Origin: an uncultured Prevotellaceae bacterium
Lineage (GTDB): Bacteria > Bacteroidota > Bacteroidia > Bacteroidales > Bacteroidaceae
NCBI GenBank assembly: GCA_900317305.1
Contig: ONGG01000013.1
Location: forward strand, 1 to 58,687
Length of the DNA: 58,687 nt
Reading direction: 5' to 3'
Shown here: in pieces, positions 43,509-52,214 of the stretch
Position numbering within the stretch: position 1 is the first letter of the stretch
How the letters are laid out: each line of letters opens with the position of its first letter
Notes under the pieces: generated by a model
The model's database searches: none
What the model saw: only the letters and a program-made list of their open reading frames with translations
What the model was told of the DNA's origin: nothing
Program-made: the position numbers and the translations under genes

Positions 43509-45440
43509 ATGAAAAAGATAAAGATATATTTGTTCGTTTTGGCCGCAATGATGGCCATGCCGCTCACCCAGTCGTGCTCCGACTACCTGGACAAGGAACC
43601 CGATACAGAGCTGACCACCGAAATGGTGTTCGAGAACCGCGACAAGGTTTACTCCTGGCTGAGCTATGTCTACAATATCATTCACAATCCCGACAAATGG
43701 GCGCTCACGGCCGACGGATACGAGGTGTTCGCCGACGATATCACACCCTCTGCCAGATGGCAGCAGTGGGACTGGGGTGGGGTGATTCCCAAAATCCTCG
43801 GACAGTGGACCATCAACTCCACCTGGGGAGGAAACCTCTGGCACATGATGCCGAGATACATCCGCCACGGATATATCTTCAACAATATGGTGAAGGCCAT
43901 GCCCGACCATGACCTGCCACAGTCGGAAATCGACAATATGAAGAACGAGGTGAAGTTCCTCTGCGCATACGCCTGGTGGCAGATGGCCGAGAACTATGGA
44001 GGTATCCCCTTCACGCCCGACTATATCGCGCCTACCGACTTCGAACTTTCCGACCTGATGGTGGGACAGTCGAAATTCGACGACGTGGTCGACTACTGCG
44101 ACAAGCAGATGTATGAGGCCGCCATGGCGCTGCCCGCTGTCTACGACGACCCTGCCAAGTATGGCCGTGTCAACCGCATTATGGCACTCACCGTGCGCTC
44201 CAGGATGCTGCTTTTCGCCGCCAGTCCGCTCGTGAATGGCAACCCCTGGTATGTGGACTACAAGAACGACAAGGGCGAGCAGATCTTCAACTCCACCTAC
44301 GACCACCAGAAATGGGTGAAAGCCGTGGAAGCTTGCAAACTTTGTATCGAAGAGGCCGAGAAGGCAGGTTATGCGCTCTATACCGAGGCCGGACCTCAGG
44401 GTGGCATCGACCCCTTCCTCTCCACCTACAACGTGCACATCAAGAGATGGAGCGAGGGCAACCACGAGATCACCTTCCCCGTGACCAAGGGCAACAGCTA
44501 TCGCGACACCTTCCTCCGCACCGTTTCTGTACGTGAGTACGGCGGTGGCAACGGACTGGGCGTGTACCAGGGACTGGTCGACGCGTTCTTCACCAAGAAT
44601 GGTCTGCCCATCAGTGACCCCAACTCCGGATACGTGGAGGAGGGCTTCTCGACAACGGTCGACAACCGCTCGGATGCCACCACTTGGGAGTATGGCACGG
44701 GCGTGCCAGGCGAGGTCACCTCTCGCGGAACATACAACATGTATTGCAACCGCGAGCCCCGTTTCTACAATGCCGTGTCGTTCCATGGCTCATGGCTCGC
44801 CGTGGGCAACAGGAAGTATAACTTCTTCAATGGCGGACGCGACAACGTGCAGACATCGTCGCCTCACGACGCACCGCAAAACGGATACTTGGTACGCAAG
44901 GGCCTCAACGTGCTCGACAACTACCTCACGGGTTCGATCACCGACCGCCAGGGATTCACCTACCGACTGGCGTTCACCTATCTCGACTATGCCGAGTCGC
45001 TCAACGAGGCCTACGACACCTACGACGCACGCCAGTTGGCACTCGATTTTGTGAACCGAATCCGCGAGCGCGCCGGTGTGAGGAAATATACCATGAACGA
45101 GGTGCCCCTTACCGACGAGGAGTATATCCATGTAGACAACAACCAGCAAGACGTGAGAAGGGTGATCCGTGCCGAGCGCCGTGTGGAGCTCTGCTGCGAG
45201 AACAACCGTTGGTATGACATTCGCAGATGGATGGATGCCGAGAACCTGCCCGAGATGTGTGGCGACGACTATGGCATGAACTTCCAGGGCCGCACCCAGC
45301 AGGAGTTCTTCAAGCGCACCGTCTACCAGACCCGCGTGTGGAAGCGCCAATACTACTGGATGCCCATCTACATCGATGAGTATGAGAAGAACCCCAACCT
45401 GCGCGAGGCTCCGTTCTGGGTCGTAGAGAAGAGTGAGTAG
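43509..45440 (+). CDS. SusD-family surface glycan-binding lipoprotein
   Basis: A 643-aa SusD/RagB lipoprotein with lipobox 'LTQSCSDYLD' (Cys23). Helical TPR-like body: 'MPRYIRHGYIFNNMVKAMPD', 'EVKFLCAYAWWQMAENYGGI', and the C-terminal block 'NRIRERAGVRKYTMNEVPLT', 'VIRAERRVELCCENNRWYDI', 'RRWMDAEN', which are standard for the family. It caps the SusC barrel and captures oligosaccharides at the cell surface. Length is at the upper end for SusD proteins. Stop is followed 34 bp later by the SusE-like lipoprotein. Confidence 0.96.
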   Translation: MKKIKIYLFVLAAMMAMPLTQSCSDYLDKEPDTELTTEMVFENRDKVYSWLSYVYNIIHNPDKWALTADGYEVFADDITPSARWQQWDWGGVIPKILGQWTINSTWGGNLWHMMPRYIRHGYIFNNMVKAMPDHDLPQSEIDNMKNEVKFLCAYAWWQMAENYGGIPFTPDYIAPTDFELSDLMVGQSKFDDVVDYCDKQMYEAAMALPAVYDDPAKYGRVNRIMALTVRSRMLLFAASPLVNGNPWYVDYKNDKGEQIFNSTYDHQKWVKAVEACKLCIEEAEKAGYALYTEAGPQGGIDPFLSTYNVHIKRWSEGNHEITFPVTKGNSYRDTFLRTVSVREYGGGNGLGVYQGLVDAFFTKNGLPISDPNSGYVEEGFSTTVDNRSDATTWEYGTGVPGEVTSRGTYNMYCNREPRFYNAVSFHGSWLAVGNRKYNFFNGGRDNVQTSSPHDAPQNGYLVRKGLNVLDNYLTGSITDRQGFTYRLAFTYLDYAESLNEAYDTYDARQLALDFVNRIRERAGVRKYTMNEVPLTDEEYIHVDNNQQDVRRVIRAERRVELCCENNRWYDIRRWMDAENLPEMCGDDYGMNFQGRTQQEFFKRTVYQTRVWKRQYYWMPIYIDEYEKNPNLREAPFWVVEKSE

Positions 45441-45474
45441 TAACAATCAATTAGAAACAAAGAAGTCAAGACTT

Positions 45475-46602
45475 ATGAAATACTTGCATTATGTTTTCAG
45501 CATGCTCTGCCTGATGGCATTCGTCTCGTGCAACGACGACCCTGAGTTTTTCAAACTCGAGTCGTATCCCGACGAGATGCATATCAGAAGTTCGGTGGAA
45601 TCGGTGGTGCTCAATAAAGGCATCGCCAATCAGGAGGCCGTCACCTTCACATGGGACGCCGCCTCAAGCCCCATCTCAAGTGCCGATGAGGTGACCTACA
45701 AGGTATGCCTCTTTCCTACGGCAATGAAAGACGACAAGTCGGCTTATATCGATGTAGACACCAAGACATCGCTCACGCTCACGCACGACGAGCTCAACGC
45801 CATGGTGGCTAAATGGGCGCTCCCGGGCACTCCCGTCAAGGTCACTGCACAGGTGCTCAGCAATGTGCATAACGAAACGAGGTATGTGAAGCCTGAGGTC
45901 TCTACCGTTGAACTCACCATCACCGGATACGAGAAATATCCTCCCTACCTCTACATGATCATCACCGACGATGCCGGAAACGTGTCGTCGCAGCGACTCG
46001 AACAGCGCCAACTTGGGTCGGGCATCTATGAGATATCGTTCAACATGGTGCCTTGCAACTTCCATTTCACCACCACCTCGGAGGCCTATCCTGCCTATGG
46101 TGCGGCCGGTGACGGGAAACTCGACTACGTGGTCGAGGGCAACGTCAATGAGTTCAGGAACGAAGCCATTGGCATGCGCACCATCATCGTCGACACCAAT
46201 GCCGGGTACAACGACTGCAGGGTGCTCAACATCGTGCAGCTGCCCACTCCCGGACTGATCTGGATTTGCGGAAACGGATGCTCCGTGGGATGGAACACTA
46301 ATACCTCTTCGGGCAGACTGGAGATGGTGGGTTCGGCTCGTGAGCCTTACCTCTATGCCTGGACCGGTGAGTTCACGGCAGGTGGCGAGTTCAAGATTGG
46401 ACTCGGAAACGGATGGGGCGACCAGTTCTTCTATGCTCCCTTCGAGAATGCCGACCCCTTGACCAACCACGAACTGCCCATGTATCGCTTCCAGGATGAT
46501 GGCGGCGACCTGAAGTGGGTGCCATCAGTCAGCGGAAGGTATACGCTCACGCTGTGCCTGCTTGTCGATGACATGTGGACGAAGTTTGAACCAGCCAATT
46601 GA
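45475..46602 (+). CDS. SusE-like surface lipoprotein
   Basis: A 375-aa protein; ATG 45475 gives the signal peptide and lipobox 'AFVSCNDDPEFF' (Cys19). The acidic residues after Cys match the Bacteroidota surface-lipoprotein export signal in spirit. Domains: SusE N-terminal Ig-like domain (about 25-145, 'AVTFTWDAASSPISSADEVT'), then two beta domains of the SusE/F kind ('PYLYMIITDDAGNVS', 'GLIWICGNGCSVGWN', 'GDLKWVPSVSGRYTLTLCLL'). It should bind glycan next to SusCD. The stop TGA overlaps the next ATG (TGATG). Confidence 0.9.
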   Translation: MKYLHYVFSMLCLMAFVSCNDDPEFFKLESYPDEMHIRSSVESVVLNKGIANQEAVTFTWDAASSPISSADEVTYKVCLFPTAMKDDKSAYIDVDTKTSLTLTHDELNAMVAKWALPGTPVKVTAQVLSNVHNETRYVKPEVSTVELTITGYEKYPPYLYMIITDDAGNVSSQRLEQRQLGSGIYEISFNMVPCNFHFTTTSEAYPAYGAAGDGKLDYVVEGNVNEFRNEAIGMRTIIVDTNAGYNDCRVLNIVQLPTPGLIWICGNGCSVGWNTNTSSGRLEMVGSAREPYLYAWTGEFTAGGEFKIGLGNGWGDQFFYAPFENADPLTNHELPMYRFQDDGGDLKWVPSVSGRYTLTLCLLVDDMWTKFEPAN

Positions 46603-47876
46603 TGATGAGTATGAATCGTAGAGTGATGAGATACGCCGTGGCCGTTTGTCTGGCACTGGGCACCATTTCGGGTGCCCATGCCGGCGATGGCTCCGTGGTA
46701 TACAACAATCCGGTAATCAGATACAGCATGCCCGACCCAACGGTCATCAAGGCCGATGATGGCTATTTCTATCTCTATGCCACAGAGGACACGCACAACG
46801 TGCCCATCTACCGGTCGAAGGACCTGGTGACATGGAGATATACCGGAACGGCCTTCACCGATGCCACCCGCCCCATGGACTTCGTGCCCAATGGGGGAAT
46901 CTGGGCTCCCGACATCAATTACATCAACGGGCAGTATGTGCTCTACTACTCCAAGTCGGAGTGGGGAAAAACCTGGGAGTGTGGTATCGGCGTGGCGGTG
47001 AGCGACAGACCCAACGGCGGGTTCCATGATGCCCACAAACTGTTCATCTCGAGCGAGGTGGGGATAGAGAACTGCATCGACCCCTGCTTCGTCCGTGTAG
47101 ACTCTTGCAACTATCTTTTCTGGGGCTCGTTCCACGATATCTACGGCGTGCAACTTTCCGACGACGGACTCTCTATCATGGAGGGGGCTGAGCCGAAGAA
47201 AATAGCCGGTGGACTCATCGAGGCGACCATGATTGTGAAGCACGACAACTTCTTCTACCTTATTGGTTCGGCTGGCACTTGCTGCGAGGGAGCCAACAGC
47301 ACCTACCGTCTGGTGATGGCACGCTCGAGAAACCTTTTCGGACCCTATGTCGACCGAAATGGGGGAAGTGCCATCGGCGACCATTTCTCGCCCTTGCTCA
47401 ACAAGAGTCCTGAGGTCTACGGACCCGGACATTGCTCGGAGTGGGTGACCGATGATGCCGGACAGACTTGGATGCTCTATCATGGCTACCAGGCCAACAA
47501 TGTGGATGCAGGCCGTGTGGTCTATCTCGACAAAATCACTTGGGGCAGCGACGGATGGCCACAGGTGCAGGGGATGAGGCCCTCTACCGAATCGCAAGTG
47601 CCGCTTTTCGGCGATCAGGTGGGTATCAGTGAAAAAAAAACCGACCTTGAGTCCTACCTCATCCATCATGTCGAGGATGGGGGATATGTACGCATCGACA
47701 GTCCCGACAACAACTTGTTTTCCTGGCAACTCTACAATATCTCCGGACGCCTTGTGCTCAATGGCGAGTCGCGCAACATGGCCATCGTCGACACGTCGAT
47801 GATACAGCGCGGACTCTACATGATCAGGGTGAACGGCGGTGCTGGGGTGCATTGCGAGAAGTTGCTGAGACAATAA
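46602..47876 (+). CDS. GH43-family glycosidase with T9SS-like tail, second copy
   Basis: A 424-aa secreted enzyme. ATG 46602 overlaps the SusE-like stop by one base; two further in-frame ATGs (46605, 46611) are possible. Signal peptide ends near GAHAG. Catalytic triad of the propeller: Asp45 in 'YSMPDPTVIKADDGYFY', Asp160 in 'NCIDPCFVRVDSCNYLFWGS', Glu207 in 'GGLIEATMIVKHDNFFY'. The order resembles arabinan-type and related GH43 subfamilies. C-terminal 70 residues form a T9SS-type tail ('WQLYNISGRLVLNGESRNMA', ending 'GLYMIRVNGG'), so it is likely surface-displayed, unlike the GH43 at 37147. Confidence 0.9.
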   Translation: MMSMNRRVMRYAVAVCLALGTISGAHAGDGSVVYNNPVIRYSMPDPTVIKADDGYFYLYATEDTHNVPIYRSKDLVTWRYTGTAFTDATRPMDFVPNGGIWAPDINYINGQYVLYYSKSEWGKTWECGIGVAVSDRPNGGFHDAHKLFISSEVGIENCIDPCFVRVDSCNYLFWGSFHDIYGVQLSDDGLSIMEGAEPKKIAGGLIEATMIVKHDNFFYLIGSAGTCCEGANSTYRLVMARSRNLFGPYVDRNGGSAIGDHFSPLLNKSPEVYGPGHCSEWVTDDAGQTWMLYHGYQANNVDAGRVVYLDKITWGSDGWPQVQGMRPSTESQVPLFGDQVGISEKKTDLESYLIHHVEDGGYVRIDSPDNNLFSWQLYNISGRLVLNGESRNMAIVDTSMIQRGLYMIRVNGGAGVHCEKLLRQ

Positions 47877-47883
47877 AAGGGCT

Positions 47884-47951
47884 CAACTCCTTTTCAGAAG
47901 TTACAGGAGTTCAGGAGTTGCAGGAGTTCAGGAGTTCAGACATTACCACAG
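47884..47951. repeat. GAGTTCAG-type intergenic repeat (inverse orientation)
   Basis: Between GH43 and GH97: TTACAGGAGTTCAGGAGTTG, then CAGGAGTTCAGGAGTTCAGA running into CATTACCACAG. Same element as 6092-6126 and the reverse complement of the 34112 array. The flank GACCATTG is also shared with 6131-6138. Lies within unit (v) with no terminator or promoter seen. Confidence 0.85.
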
Positions 47952-47971
47952 TTTGCGACCATTGAGCCAAT

Positions 47972-49906
47972 ATGAAAAAGATATTCACGACTTGCGCTTT
48001 GTTGGGCTTCGCCATGTGCTCCCTCGCCGACACCACCGAGACGGTGACTTCTCCCAATGGGAGAGTCCGGCTCGAGGTGTCGGTGGGGGAGCATCTATTG
48101 ATGAGCGTCGTGCACGACGATGAACTCATTCTGGAGAAATGCTCGCTGAGCCTTCAGGTAGACAAGGCGCGCTTCGGACGGAACCCGAAACTGAGCCGCA
48201 GGAAACGGTCGGCCATCAACGAGGTGGTGCGACCTGTCGTGCCGTTGAAGTTCGCCTCCGTGCCCAACAAGGCCAACCAACTGACATTGACGTTCAAGGG
48301 GGGCATAGGTCTCCAACTGCGTGCCTACGACAATGGGGTGGCTTATCGGTTCGTCCTGACAAGGGGAAAGGGAAAGACGGATGTGGTAGACGAGGGATTC
48401 GTCCTCAGACTGCACGGCGCTTTCGCGGCCCACGTGTCGAAGACCAGCGGGTTTGGCACCTCGTACGAGAATCCCTATTCGCATCTCCCGACCAGCGAGA
48501 TGAAGGAGGGTGACGAGATGACCTACCTGCCCATTCTCCTGGAGAGTGAGAGGGGCACCAAGGTGCTCTTCTCAGAGAGCGATGTGCGCGACTATCCCCA
48601 CATGTTCCTCGCTCCCGTTGCACCCAATGCCTTCTCCTCACGGTTCCCGAAGTCACCGGAGACCTGGGAGCCATACGGCGACCGGGGATGGCGTGTGACC
48701 AAAGAGCGCGACTGCATCGCACACACCGATGCCTCTCGTCCGCTGCCCTGGCGGTTTGCCGTGATTGGCGATGATGTCACGATAGCGCAGAACCAGATGG
48801 AAGTGATGCTGGGAGGAGAGTGTGAACTCGACGACACCTCATGGATCAAGCCCGGCCAGGTGTGCTGGGACTGGTGGAACCACTGGACCATCTGGGGGGT
48901 CGACTTCGTGACGGGCATCAACAACGCCACCTACAAGTATATTATCGACTGCGCCTCGAAGTATGGCGTGGAATACATCTTGCTCGACGAGGGATGGAAC
49001 CAGCGTGTGGAGGATCCTTTCACCACTCGCGACGAGATCGACGTGAGCGAACTGGTGGAATATGGCAAGGAGCGCAACGTGGGTGTCTTCCTCTGGCTGG
49101 CATGGCTCACCGTAGAGCAACATCCCGAACTCATTCCCTATTATGCCAAAATGGGGGTGAAGGGCTTGAAAATCGACTTCATGGACCATAGCGACCAATG
49201 GATGGTGAATTTCTACGAGCGGGTGGCAAAGGCTTGTGCCGACAACCATCTTCTCGTCGACTTCCACGGCTCTTTCAAACCGGCCGGATTGGAGCAGCGA
49301 CTGCCCAACCTGATCTCGTATGAGGGCGTGCGGGGAATGGAGCAGGGTGGGGGATGTCATCCCGACAACACGATATGGCTTCCTTTCATGCGCAATGCAG
49401 TCGGACCTATGGATTTCACGCCGGGAAGCATGCAGAGCGCTCAGCCCGAGGACAACCGTGGCACGGGCTCGATGCCGATGGGCAGTGGCACACGTGCCTA
49501 CCAGATGGCGCTGTATGTTTGCTTCGAGAGCGGCTTGCAGATGTTGGCCGATAGTCCCACTCGCTATCTGCGTGAGGATGAGTGCACGCGATTCATTGCC
49601 TCGGTGCCCACCACATGGGACGAGACGCGTGTGCTGAAGGCCAAGGCTGGCGACCATTATGTGGTGGCGAAACGCAAGGGCGAGAAATGGTTCGTGGGGG
49701 CCATCACTGGCAGTCATCCGCAAGACCTGGAGATTGGCTTCGGATTCCTTTCACGGCCAGGAAATATCACCCAGTTCAGCGATGGTCCCAATGCCTATCG
49801 CATTGCTGTCGATTACAAGAAAAAACCGGCTGCGGCCATCCGCCCCACCGATACCATGAGCATCCACCTTGCCCGTAATGGTGGATGGTGCGCGGTCATC
49901 GAGTAA
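47972..49906 (+). CDS. GH97 glycosidase, retaining (alpha-galactosidase-like) type
   Basis: A 644-aa enzyme with signal peptide (cleaved near SLA-DT). N-terminal beta-supersandwich (about 20-265, 'SPNGRVRLEVSVGEHLLMSV'), (beta/alpha)8 barrel (about 285-555), C-terminal beta domain. In the barrel 'GVKGLKIDFMDHSDQ' places Asp402 where retaining GH97 members (the BT1871-like alpha-galactosidases) have their nucleophile. The inverting SusB type has a glycine-rich VKSGYVG there and a base Glu on another strand (HHETS), which here is 'LWLAWLTVEQ' without that Glu. 'SYEGVRGMEQ' (Glu451) gives a conserved acidic residue. So alpha-galactosidase-like activity is more likely than SusB-like alpha-glucosidase. 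Last gene of unit (v). Confidence 0.9.
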   Translation: MKKIFTTCALLGFAMCSLADTTETVTSPNGRVRLEVSVGEHLLMSVVHDDELILEKCSLSLQVDKARFGRNPKLSRRKRSAINEVVRPVVPLKFASVPNKANQLTLTFKGGIGLQLRAYDNGVAYRFVLTRGKGKTDVVDEGFVLRLHGAFAAHVSKTSGFGTSYENPYSHLPTSEMKEGDEMTYLPILLESERGTKVLFSESDVRDYPHMFLAPVAPNAFSSRFPKSPETWEPYGDRGWRVTKERDCIAHTDASRPLPWRFAVIGDDVTIAQNQMEVMLGGECELDDTSWIKPGQVCWDWWNHWTIWGVDFVTGINNATYKYIIDCASKYGVEYILLDEGWNQRVEDPFTTRDEIDVSELVEYGKERNVGVFLWLAWLTVEQHPELIPYYAKMGVKGLKIDFMDHSDQWMVNFYERVAKACADNHLLVDFHGSFKPAGLEQRLPNLISYEGVRGMEQGGGCHPDNTIWLPFMRNAVGPMDFTPGSMQSAQPEDNRGTGSMPMGSGTRAYQMALYVCFESGLQMLADSPTRYLREDECTRFIASVPTTWDETRVLKAKAGDHYVVAKRKGEKWFVGAITGSHPQDLEIGFGFLSRPGNITQFSDGPNAYRIAVDYKKKPAAAIRPTDTMSIHLARNGGWCAVIE

Positions 49907-49929
49907 AGAGAATGCAAACAGAAATCAAA

Positions 49930-49971
49930 AGGAGGATTTGCTAAAAACAATTGGCAAATCCTCCTTTTTTC
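49930..49971. terminator. Strong bidirectional terminator at the end of the PUL
   Basis: Perfect 12-bp stem AGGAGGATTTGC (49930-49941) / GCAAATCCTCCT (49954-49965) followed by TTTTT; on the other strand an AAAA tract precedes it. It separates GH97 from the convergent lipoprotein gene ending at 49990 and can serve both. Confidence 0.92.
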
Positions 49972-49989
49972 TTATCTCACACATTCGCT

Positions 49990-51108
49990 TTATGAATGAC
50001 TACGTCGACGAATGAAAAAACTGCCGATAGACAGGGCGATTACTAAGAACGTGACGACGAATGCCCAGATGTTGGTGACACGCGAAGTGGCACTGATACT
50101 GTACTTGTAGTCGTTGGAAATGGTGCGCCCGCCAGAGACACGGTAGTGGATGACATGTCCGTCATACTCTCCCATACCCGCATCCATCACTTTGCCTGGC
50201 ATAACAAGGTCGTAGTTGGTGTCGAATGATAGGAACGATCCATACTCCTCTCGGCTGCTGTCCAGAGTGTCTGAATTGAGCAACTCGTAGTAGGCATCCG
50301 AATGGAAATGATTGTCGAGCACCTTTTTGAAGTTGTCAACCTTGTCATCCGTGTCGTTGAGCACGTCGGGATGCATGGCCAGTTCGTTGCATTGACTGAC
50401 GAACGTCTCCTTGCTGACGGGCGGATTCTTGACCATGTCGTAGTGGTCGGCAATCGTCTTGCAAATTTCCGCAAACCAGTTGGCGTTTAACCATTGGTTG
50501 ATTTTTGCCTCTATCTTGTCCAACATTTCTTTCTGTTCTGCTCCACTATAGTCGCGTGTCAGGTTGGGTTGTCCGGTAAACCAGTATGAGGCGGAATCGG
50601 TACTGAGGAAACGGCTGATGGGGATGGGGAAGATCGCCGGACCGTCGTAGACGAACGTCTCGGTGAAGGTGTAGTCGGTGTAGAACCACTTAAAGCTTTT
50701 CTCCAACTTGCTGTTTGCCTTGAATCCCTCTGCCATGAGCAGGTTGTCGCTCATGTCCTGCACTGTCGCGAACTGTTTCTTGACGTGCACCATCAGGCTG
50801 TCACTAAGCTCTTTGTCGGGATTCAGCTCTTGAAGGCTGTCGAGTTGGGCCTTTGTTATGGGCACGGGATGTCGTAGGGAGTCGCTTCCAATCATTGACC
50901 AGGTGCGTTCCCAGTGCTTGTCGATGAGACTGTCGAAATCCTCTTTCTGCGGAATCGTGAGTTCCTTCTCATTTGTGTGGAAAGAGTATTCGCGACTGCA
51001 GGTGCCGTCCTCGTTGATGACGGTCAGCATGCGGGCGTCCTTGTTGTTGCACGATGCCATGAGGAGCACCAGCATCATCACGGCTATGGTTTTACTGTTG
51101 GTTTTCAT
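49990..51108 (-). CDS. Uncharacterised lipoprotein with C-terminal TM helix
   Basis: A 372-aa protein with a lipobox ('LLMASCNNKDARM', Cys20). The body is acidic and largely helical ('KANSKLEKSFKWFYTDYTFT', 'DNFKKVLDNHFHSDAYYELL'), and a hydrophobic segment near the C-terminus followed by IRRRSHS looks like an inner-membrane anchor, so it may be tethered at both ends of the periplasm. I do not recognise a family. It overlaps the anti-sigma-like gene by 17 bp, hence is the third gene of an ECF sigma operon and is probably an output or sensing component. Confidence 0.8.
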   Translation of the reverse strand: MKTNSKTIAVMMLVLLMASCNNKDARMLTVINEDGTCSREYSFHTNEKELTIPQKEDFDSLIDKHWERTWSMIGSDSLRHPVPITKAQLDSLQELNPDKELSDSLMVHVKKQFATVQDMSDNLLMAEGFKANSKLEKSFKWFYTDYTFTETFVYDGPAIFPIPISRFLSTDSASYWFTGQPNLTRDYSGAEQKEMLDKIEAKINQWLNANWFAEICKTIADHYDMVKNPPVSKETFVSQCNELAMHPDVLNDTDDKVDNFKKVLDNHFHSDAYYELLNSDTLDSSREEYGSFLSFDTNYDLVMPGKVMDAGMGEYDGHVIHYRVSGGRTISNDYKYSISATSRVTNIWAFVVTFLVIALSIGSFFIRRRSHS

Positions 51109-51538
51109 AAATCATCCGTTTTAGTGAACGATAGGTTTTCGATTGTTCCCTTTTCCGTTCTAGGTAGCACATATATAGTTCCCGGGGTGTGCTCCCCTCA
51201 CAGAGTTCGGGTGTATGATTGGTTGGATTGGTTGCCAAGGTCTGTGGTGGCACTGCCGAGCTGTTGTTGCGAACGGCGAAGAACAGGCCAATCAGGAAGA
51301 CCGCTGCCATGGTCGTGACAGTTCGCAGAACTACAACCCATATCGGTGTCTTGGCTTTGGGCGTATCTTTTTCAATGCCATTTACCGCAGAGAAACTTTG
51401 GAACACCTCGCGGTAGGGCATCAGGTCGTTGGCTATGTCCTCTCCGTGGAAATAGTCGTAGAGCGCACGTTCTTCTTCCAGCGTGGTTTCTGCATTGAGG
51501 AAGCGCTCCATCAGCTGTCGTATGGTTGTCTCGTTCAT
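51092..51538 (-). CDS. Probable anti-sigma factor-like single-pass membrane protein
   Basis: A 148-aa protein. The N-terminal cytoplasmic part ('LMERFLNAETTLEEERALYD') resembles the start of small Bacteroidota anti-sigma-like proteins ('FLNGETTLEEE...'), followed by one TM helix (about 68-88) and a periplasmic tail. Its start overlaps the sigma gene's stop (ATGA-type, 4 bp). Position and topology support control of the adjacent ECF sigma, though no canonical zinc-binding anti-sigma motif (HxxxCxxC) is visible. Confidence 0.75.
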   Translation of the reverse strand: MNETTIRQLMERFLNAETTLEEERALYDYFHGEDIANDLMPYREVFQSFSAVNGIEKDTPKAKTPIWVVVLRTVTTMAAVFLIGLFFAVRNNSSAVPPQTLATNPTNHTPELCEGSTPRELYMCYLERKREQSKTYRSLKRMIYENQQ

Positions 51539-52014
51539 TTCGATTGTAATTTAAATTGTTCGATGATGCTTCTCCGTGCCCGGCTGAGTGATTGCCTGAC
51601 GGCGGCTTCGCTCGTTCCGATGATGCTGGCGATGTCGGTCATCGTCATTTCCTGCATGTGGCGCATGCGGAGCACGGTCTGTTGCATGGTGGGCAGGGCG
51701 TCGACCAGTGTCATCATCCGGTCTATCTGCTCGTTTCTTGCCGATTCTGTCTCGTCGTCGTAGGCGATGTCGGCGCGGCCTATATCCACCATCTCTCGTT
51801 TTTGCCTGACTTTGCTCAGGGCTAAGTTGCGGACGACAACCCTGGCAAATCCACGGACATTCATTATTGGCTCGTCGCGAAGTTGCCACAGACGGAGCAT
51901 GGCATCCTGCACCACGTCCTCAGCCTCCTCGTCGCTGCCCAGAATTCCTCTGGCTACGCTGAGCAGCGTCGGGCGTACGGCCTTCACTTCGTCCATAAAT
52001 CTCTCTGTCGTCAT
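51535..52014 (-). CDS. ECF-family RNA polymerase sigma factor
   Basis: A 159-aa sigma-70 family protein. Region 2 (about 10-75: 'SVARGILGSDEEAEDVVQDA', 'MNVRGFARVVVRNLALSKVR') and region 4 (about 100-155: 'ALPTMQQTVLRMRHMQEMTM', 'IASIIGTSEAAVRQSLSRAR') are complete. ATG 52014 is chosen; the ORF runs open to 52215 but the extra 67 residues are low-complexity and not sigma-like. First gene of a three-gene overlapping operon with the anti-sigma-like protein and lipoprotein. Confidence 0.93.
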   Translation of the reverse strand: MTTERFMDEVKAVRPTLLSVARGILGSDEEAEDVVQDAMLRLWQLRDEPIMNVRGFARVVVRNLALSKVRQKREMVDIGRADIAYDDETESARNEQIDRMMTLVDALPTMQQTVLRMRHMQEMTMTDIASIIGTSEAAVRQSLSRARRSIIEQFKLQSK

Positions 52015-52214
52015 GCCTTTTGTCGTTCTTTTGTCTATATGACGATTTTTTCCTTTTTTTGTGACATGAAATCGTGAGAAATAATGATGGCTGCTTGTTT
52101 TTCGACAACCAATAAGAGTTTTTGTGTCAATAATAGTCCTTGACAACGAATTTATGCCTTCCTGAAGGAGTTGGGTATTTGGTGTTTTGTGGCATACCTC
52201 AAAATGATATGACA

